A DNA stretch of 9,623 nucleotides from assembly GCA_019114015.1 (NCBI GenBank), contig DXGG01000044.1:1-9623 (forward strand). The letters are read 5' to 3'. Shown piece after piece: positions 7,701 through 9,623 of the stretch. This stretch comes from Candidatus Onthomorpha intestinigallinarum (GTDB lineage: Bacteria; Bacteroidota; Bacteroidia; Bacteroidales; P3). The position numbers were made by a program, and so were the translations under genes. The notes under the pieces are model-generated. The model saw only the letters and a list, made by a program, of their open reading frames with translations, ran no database searches and was not told the DNA's origin. The first letter of the stretch is position 1. Every line of letters begins with the position of its first letter.

Positions 7701-9623
7701 TGGTACTACATACAATCCTCCGGCTGCGGTTGATAATATCAGTTTGACAACACGCGGCTGCGTTGAAGTTACAAATCTGACTTTAACCTCGGAAGATATG
7801 GGAGAGAGTGCCAACATGACCGTTTCATTTACAAATCCTAATGATGTGGGTACCTATACCATAGAGTATAAGCAGGCTGATGATTCGGAATGGATTACAA
7901 TATCAGACTTAACAGAAAATACATATGTGATAGAAGATTTGCTTTATGGAACTGAATATGATGTAAAGGTTATGACCATTTGTTCCGAAGAATCTTATTC
8001 AAATTATGTTGAATCAAGTGCTTATACGTTTTGTTCAAGTTTGGAGACTCCGTGGTCTGAAACATTTGTATCCGATGTTACCATCAGCCCTTGTTGGAGT
8101 AAAGCCAAAGGATTGTTGCCGAATGGAACAATACAAAGTTCTTCTTTGACATCTGTTACAGGTTATTGGAATCATTCCACAAGTATTGTGGGCGGAATCA
8201 GTGATGGTAGAATGAGATTGAACTTATATGGAATAGATAATAATTATTGGCTTATCACTCCATCAATAGATTTGGGAGACGGATCCACTACATACCAAAT
8301 AACAGCAGATGTTATGTTGACATCTTTCTCAGGGGTGGACAATGATCCTATTCCAGCTCCGGATGACAGATTTGCAATATTGGTTTCTACGGATAATGGA
8401 TCTACATGGTCTTCTGCAAATGCTCTTATATACGCCGATAACGATGAAGATACGGAACATAATTTCTCTGTTTTCGGTCGTACCCCTACAAGAGCGGTAT
8501 TTAAGTTGGTGGATGCAAATGATGATCCGATAACAGGAATTGTTAAATTCGCATTTTATGGAGAGAGTACGCAAAATAACGGTGGTGACAATTATCTATA
8601 CATAGACAATATAGAGGTTAGCGAGTGGTCTGAATGTCAAAGCCCTTATGGATTGACAGTAAGTAATTTGACATATAATTCGGCTTCATTGGCATTTGTA
8701 GAACCGGGTAACGCTACGGAATGGGAATATGTTTTGGTCGAAGAAGGAGAAGATATTGAAATGGCCGATGCAGTTACGGCATTCACCAATCCTATAGAAT
8801 TGACGGATCTTGAGGGAAATACTACTTATACGGTAAAGGTAAGGAGTGTTTGTTCGGAGGATGTTACATCTTCTTTCTCTCAATCGTTTAGTTTTACAAC
8901 CAAATGTGCTCCTATGACGGAATTTCCTTGGACTGAAAGTTTTGAAAGCATAACCGCTGATAATGAGTTGCCCGCATGTATGGAAGCAACTAATTTGGGA
9001 GATAAGGTTACAACATATTTTACTGCTCCGATAGATTATAATCGACAGGCAAGAACGGGAAGCAAGTTTGCGTCTTTCGCATATAGCAGTGATGATTACA
9101 TATTCACTCCTACATTTGAGCTTACGGGAGGCGGAGAATATACTTTCTCATTTTGGTATATAACTGACGGTTTATCGGGATGGACAACACTTGAAGCCAA
9201 GTTGTGCAGCGGACAAACTGAATCGGATATCCTATCGACCATAGGTACATCCGTAACCTCTCCAGCAAATGAGACATACCAACAATACGTTGCAACATTT
9301 ACTCCGGAAGAAGACGGCGTGTACAGTATAGCCATTCATTGCGTTGCAACAGGTTTTCCTTGGTATCTATCAATAGATGACCTGTCATTGACAGAAGGTG
9401 GAGAGGTTGTAGAACCTGAGCCATGTGTCGAGCCAACCAGCCTTACAGTTGCGAACGTAACCGAGACGACAGCCGAGTTGACATGGACTGCAGGCGGCAG
9501 CGAGAGTTCATGGCAGGTAAGATTGGGAGAGGACGGAGAGGCTGTTGACGTTACTGCAACAAGCCACACCTTCACCGAATTGACGGCAGGCACGCAATAC
9601 ACGGCCTATGTAAGGGCCAACTG
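4660..9623 (+). CDS. Large secreted modular protein with FN3 and cleaved-adhesin-like domains (3' end outside window)
   Basis: Open for 1654 codons with no stop, ending in a partial codon TG. I checked the frame line by line. A Sec signal peptide (1-19) is followed by an N-terminal beta-rich module (about 20-200). FN3 domains start near residues 203, 482, 756, 1034, 1326 and 1589 (the last cut), with five beta-sandwich modules between them. FN3 marks include AEITW and AELTW in the B strand, LTDLAPYTRYEV, and a repeated Y-x3-V-x3-C in the F strand. The fourth intervening module has DDRFAILVSTDNGSTW, typical of the cleaved adhesin family. No catalytic motif is visible. Likely role: cell-surface or secreted adhesion, or carbohydrate or protein binding. 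Export by the type IX system is plausible, but its C-terminal sorting domain would lie beyond the window. The start at 4660 fits the signal peptide and promoter. Modular class is secure; ligand unknown. Confidence 0.9.
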   Translation, partial: MKRFLLFAMAMAFAIQLSAQEETTYAVGEYGTGTSYSVPANNYFCYSYTQSIYPLDSLQPGLIMAISYKYAHTAPVTINPTTIYMAEVARSSFGSTNDYEPLNNLTEVFSGTVTFSQGWVRIDLDEPFNYTGEGNLLVAYLNGKGSYEDQSYVFNTFPITSASIDFYADEPPISPSQPSGSRNVNNFVPNTKFHMLPEGSQFCFRPLNVTVSDISSTSAEITWSANANTLASEYGVSYKEEGTEQWIELSAVSGTSVNLTDLAPYTRYEVKVWSVCPDGNSEEVIRSFCTYPDESMIQTIPHYEDFDNFEEELVWDIHNGMGMNQWYCGTVVNNTMTEDGVLTESGRAMYISNDDGMTNSFLNTSSSISYFSTFIEFGENDNGFNLNFDRKQKGDNYNFDYLRIYLVDVDEELSSTRLPDDEYAITDKLVSTNNIWVKEYVLIPGSYSNTTKKIVFAWSNDAYDGDNPPAAIDNIAITNLYCDFVTDVTVEPQDEGDFVSVEVNVTDANENTTEYIVEYKLETENSWTYYSSIDNPISVPDLLHGSRYDLRVLAVCDGTDTSFVSDIISFNTPCAPIINLPYTMSFEDTFQGADGIIGNEIMPLCWYNINGGYPYVQWSSSANSYPAYYYDGVQSLYFSGYEYDGNFVFSDWVISPIFELTGNERINFKAKAITSNNSPVVKVYARDVSEGDITSMADTATFTLIDEIPLIVSSDFEDYEIGLTAYTGNTRFALVVDKASSSFFIDSLTVSALSDCPNVYLLDAYPASTTSVAVDFGTSNGNGSGWILAYGQAATMEDFDPDMASSTIDISSSEDVPYILEGLNTGETYYFAVKQNCDGGMFSAPVSVTLPNNTTPLPYEQDFENVENISEWTFVSSANNGWAVGSAVNNTTGGSNSLYVSNDYGETNAYTSPSMYEGEYVYATMNVEFGEGTGFALSYDWKAGGSYENYMNVYLIPIDLELFNTSAPVSSYKINSDTQYGEMSWTRDTIVLDGSYANKVMKLVFMWKSYGSWDGTTYNPPAAVDNISLTTRGCVEVTNLTLTSEDMGESANMTVSFTNPNDVGTYTIEYKQADDSEWITISDLTENTYVIEDLLYGTEYDVKVMTICSEESYSNYVESSAYTFCSSLETPWSETFVSDVTISPCWSKAKGLLPNGTIQSSSLTSVTGYWNHSTSIVGGISDGRMRLNLYGIDNNYWLITPSIDLGDGSTTYQITADVMLTSFSGVDNDPIPAPDDRFAILVSTDNGSTWSSANALIYADNDEDTEHNFSVFGRTPTRAVFKLVDANDDPITGIVKFAFYGESTQNNGGDNYLYIDNIEVSEWSECQSPYGLTVSNLTYNSASLAFVEPGNATEWEYVLVEEGEDIEMADAVTAFTNPIELTDLEGNTTYTVKVRSVCSEDVTSSFSQSFSFTTKCAPMTEFPWTESFESITADNELPACMEATNLGDKVTTYFTAPIDYNRQARTGSKFASFAYSSDDYIFTPTFELTGGGEYTFSFWYITDGLSGWTTLEAKLCSGQTESDILSTIGTSVTSPANETYQQYVATFTPEEDGVYSIAIHCVATGFPWYLSIDDLSLTEGGEVVEPEPCVEPTSLTVANVTETTAELTWTAGGSESSWQVRLGEDGEAVDVTATSHTFTELTAGTQYTAYVRAN
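5266..9623 (+). repeat. Protein-level repeat array: FN3 domains alternating with two kinds of beta-sandwich module
   Basis: Approximate residue borders: FN3-1 203-291, module A1 292-481, FN3-2 482-574, module B1 575-755, FN3-3 756-850, module A2 851-1033, FN3-4 1034-1126, module B2 1127-1325, FN3-5 1326-1416, module B3 1417-1588, FN3-6 from 1589. A1 and A2 share VNNT, a YISNDDG/YVSNDYG segment, EFGE, a closing PPAA(I/V)DN and their overall order. B1 and B2 share P-x-CW; B3 has PAC at that place. All three have a later I-(S/T/F)-(S/T)-P-x-(I/F)-(E/D)-L stretch and a terminal (I/F)-D-(N/D/S) strand. FN3-1 to FN3-5 have a cysteine at the F-strand end (276, 556, 837, 1108, 1398). The DNA copies have diverged strongly, so this is old duplication. 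Borders are by eye, give or take about ten residues. Confidence 0.75.

Noticed and set aside
9096..9602. Two minus-strand open frames (79 and 88 codons) opposite the 3' end of the modular protein
   Set aside because: The plus strand clearly encodes module B3 and FN3-6. The antisense frames stay open because of composition and carry no motif.
1..9623. CRISPR array, tRNA, rRNA, insertion sequence, integrase or defence system
   Set aside because: No regularly spaced identical repeats, cloverleaf, transposase motif or terminal inverted repeats were found on reading both strands. The window is filled by three ordinary protein-coding genes and short intergenic gaps.

Overview
The window looks like chromosomal DNA from an anaerobic member of the Bacteroidota, most likely the order Bacteroidales. 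The reasons are two promoters of the Bacteroides sigma-ABfr type (TTTG/TTTA, 19-bp spacer, TACCTTTG), A/T-rich leaders without Shine-Dalgarno sequences, an Fe-type superoxide dismutase, a homodimeric pyruvate:ferredoxin oxidoreductase, and a large secreted protein of fibronectin-III and cleaved-adhesin-like modules. Its mature N-terminus would start with Gln, as is usual in this phylum. Genus and species cannot be told from the sequence.

Layout, all genes on the + strand: (1) 82-672, superoxide dismutase, followed by a strong intrinsic terminator (728-774). (2) 673-916, an intergenic stretch with that terminator and a promoter for the next gene. (3) 917-4462, nifJ, complete at 1181 residues with all cofactor motifs intact, followed by a 16-bp hairpin terminator capped by GAAA (4496-4534). 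(4) 4463-4659, a short intergenic stretch with the terminator, a 12-bp tandem repeat and a consensus promoter. (5) 4660-9623, a modular surface or secreted protein that is open for 1654 codons and runs off the window. No RNA gene, insertion sequence, CRISPR array or integrase is visible.

Each gene appears to be its own transcription unit, because terminators and promoters separate them. SOD and PFOR fit an anaerobe that meets occasional oxygen: PFOR makes acetyl-CoA and reduced ferredoxin but has oxygen-sensitive Fe-S clusters, and SOD removes superoxide. No operon ties them together. The third gene is unrelated to them and probably acts outside the cell in adhesion or ligand binding.

The most interesting material is inside the large protein. 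Five beta-sandwich modules of two kinds alternate with FN3 domains in the order A-B-A-B-B. Cysteines recur at fixed places, including a pair across each FN3-to-module hinge that is missing as a pair at one hinge. Base composition rises sharply at the last visible FN3 domain. I did not find a clear case for a wholly new system.
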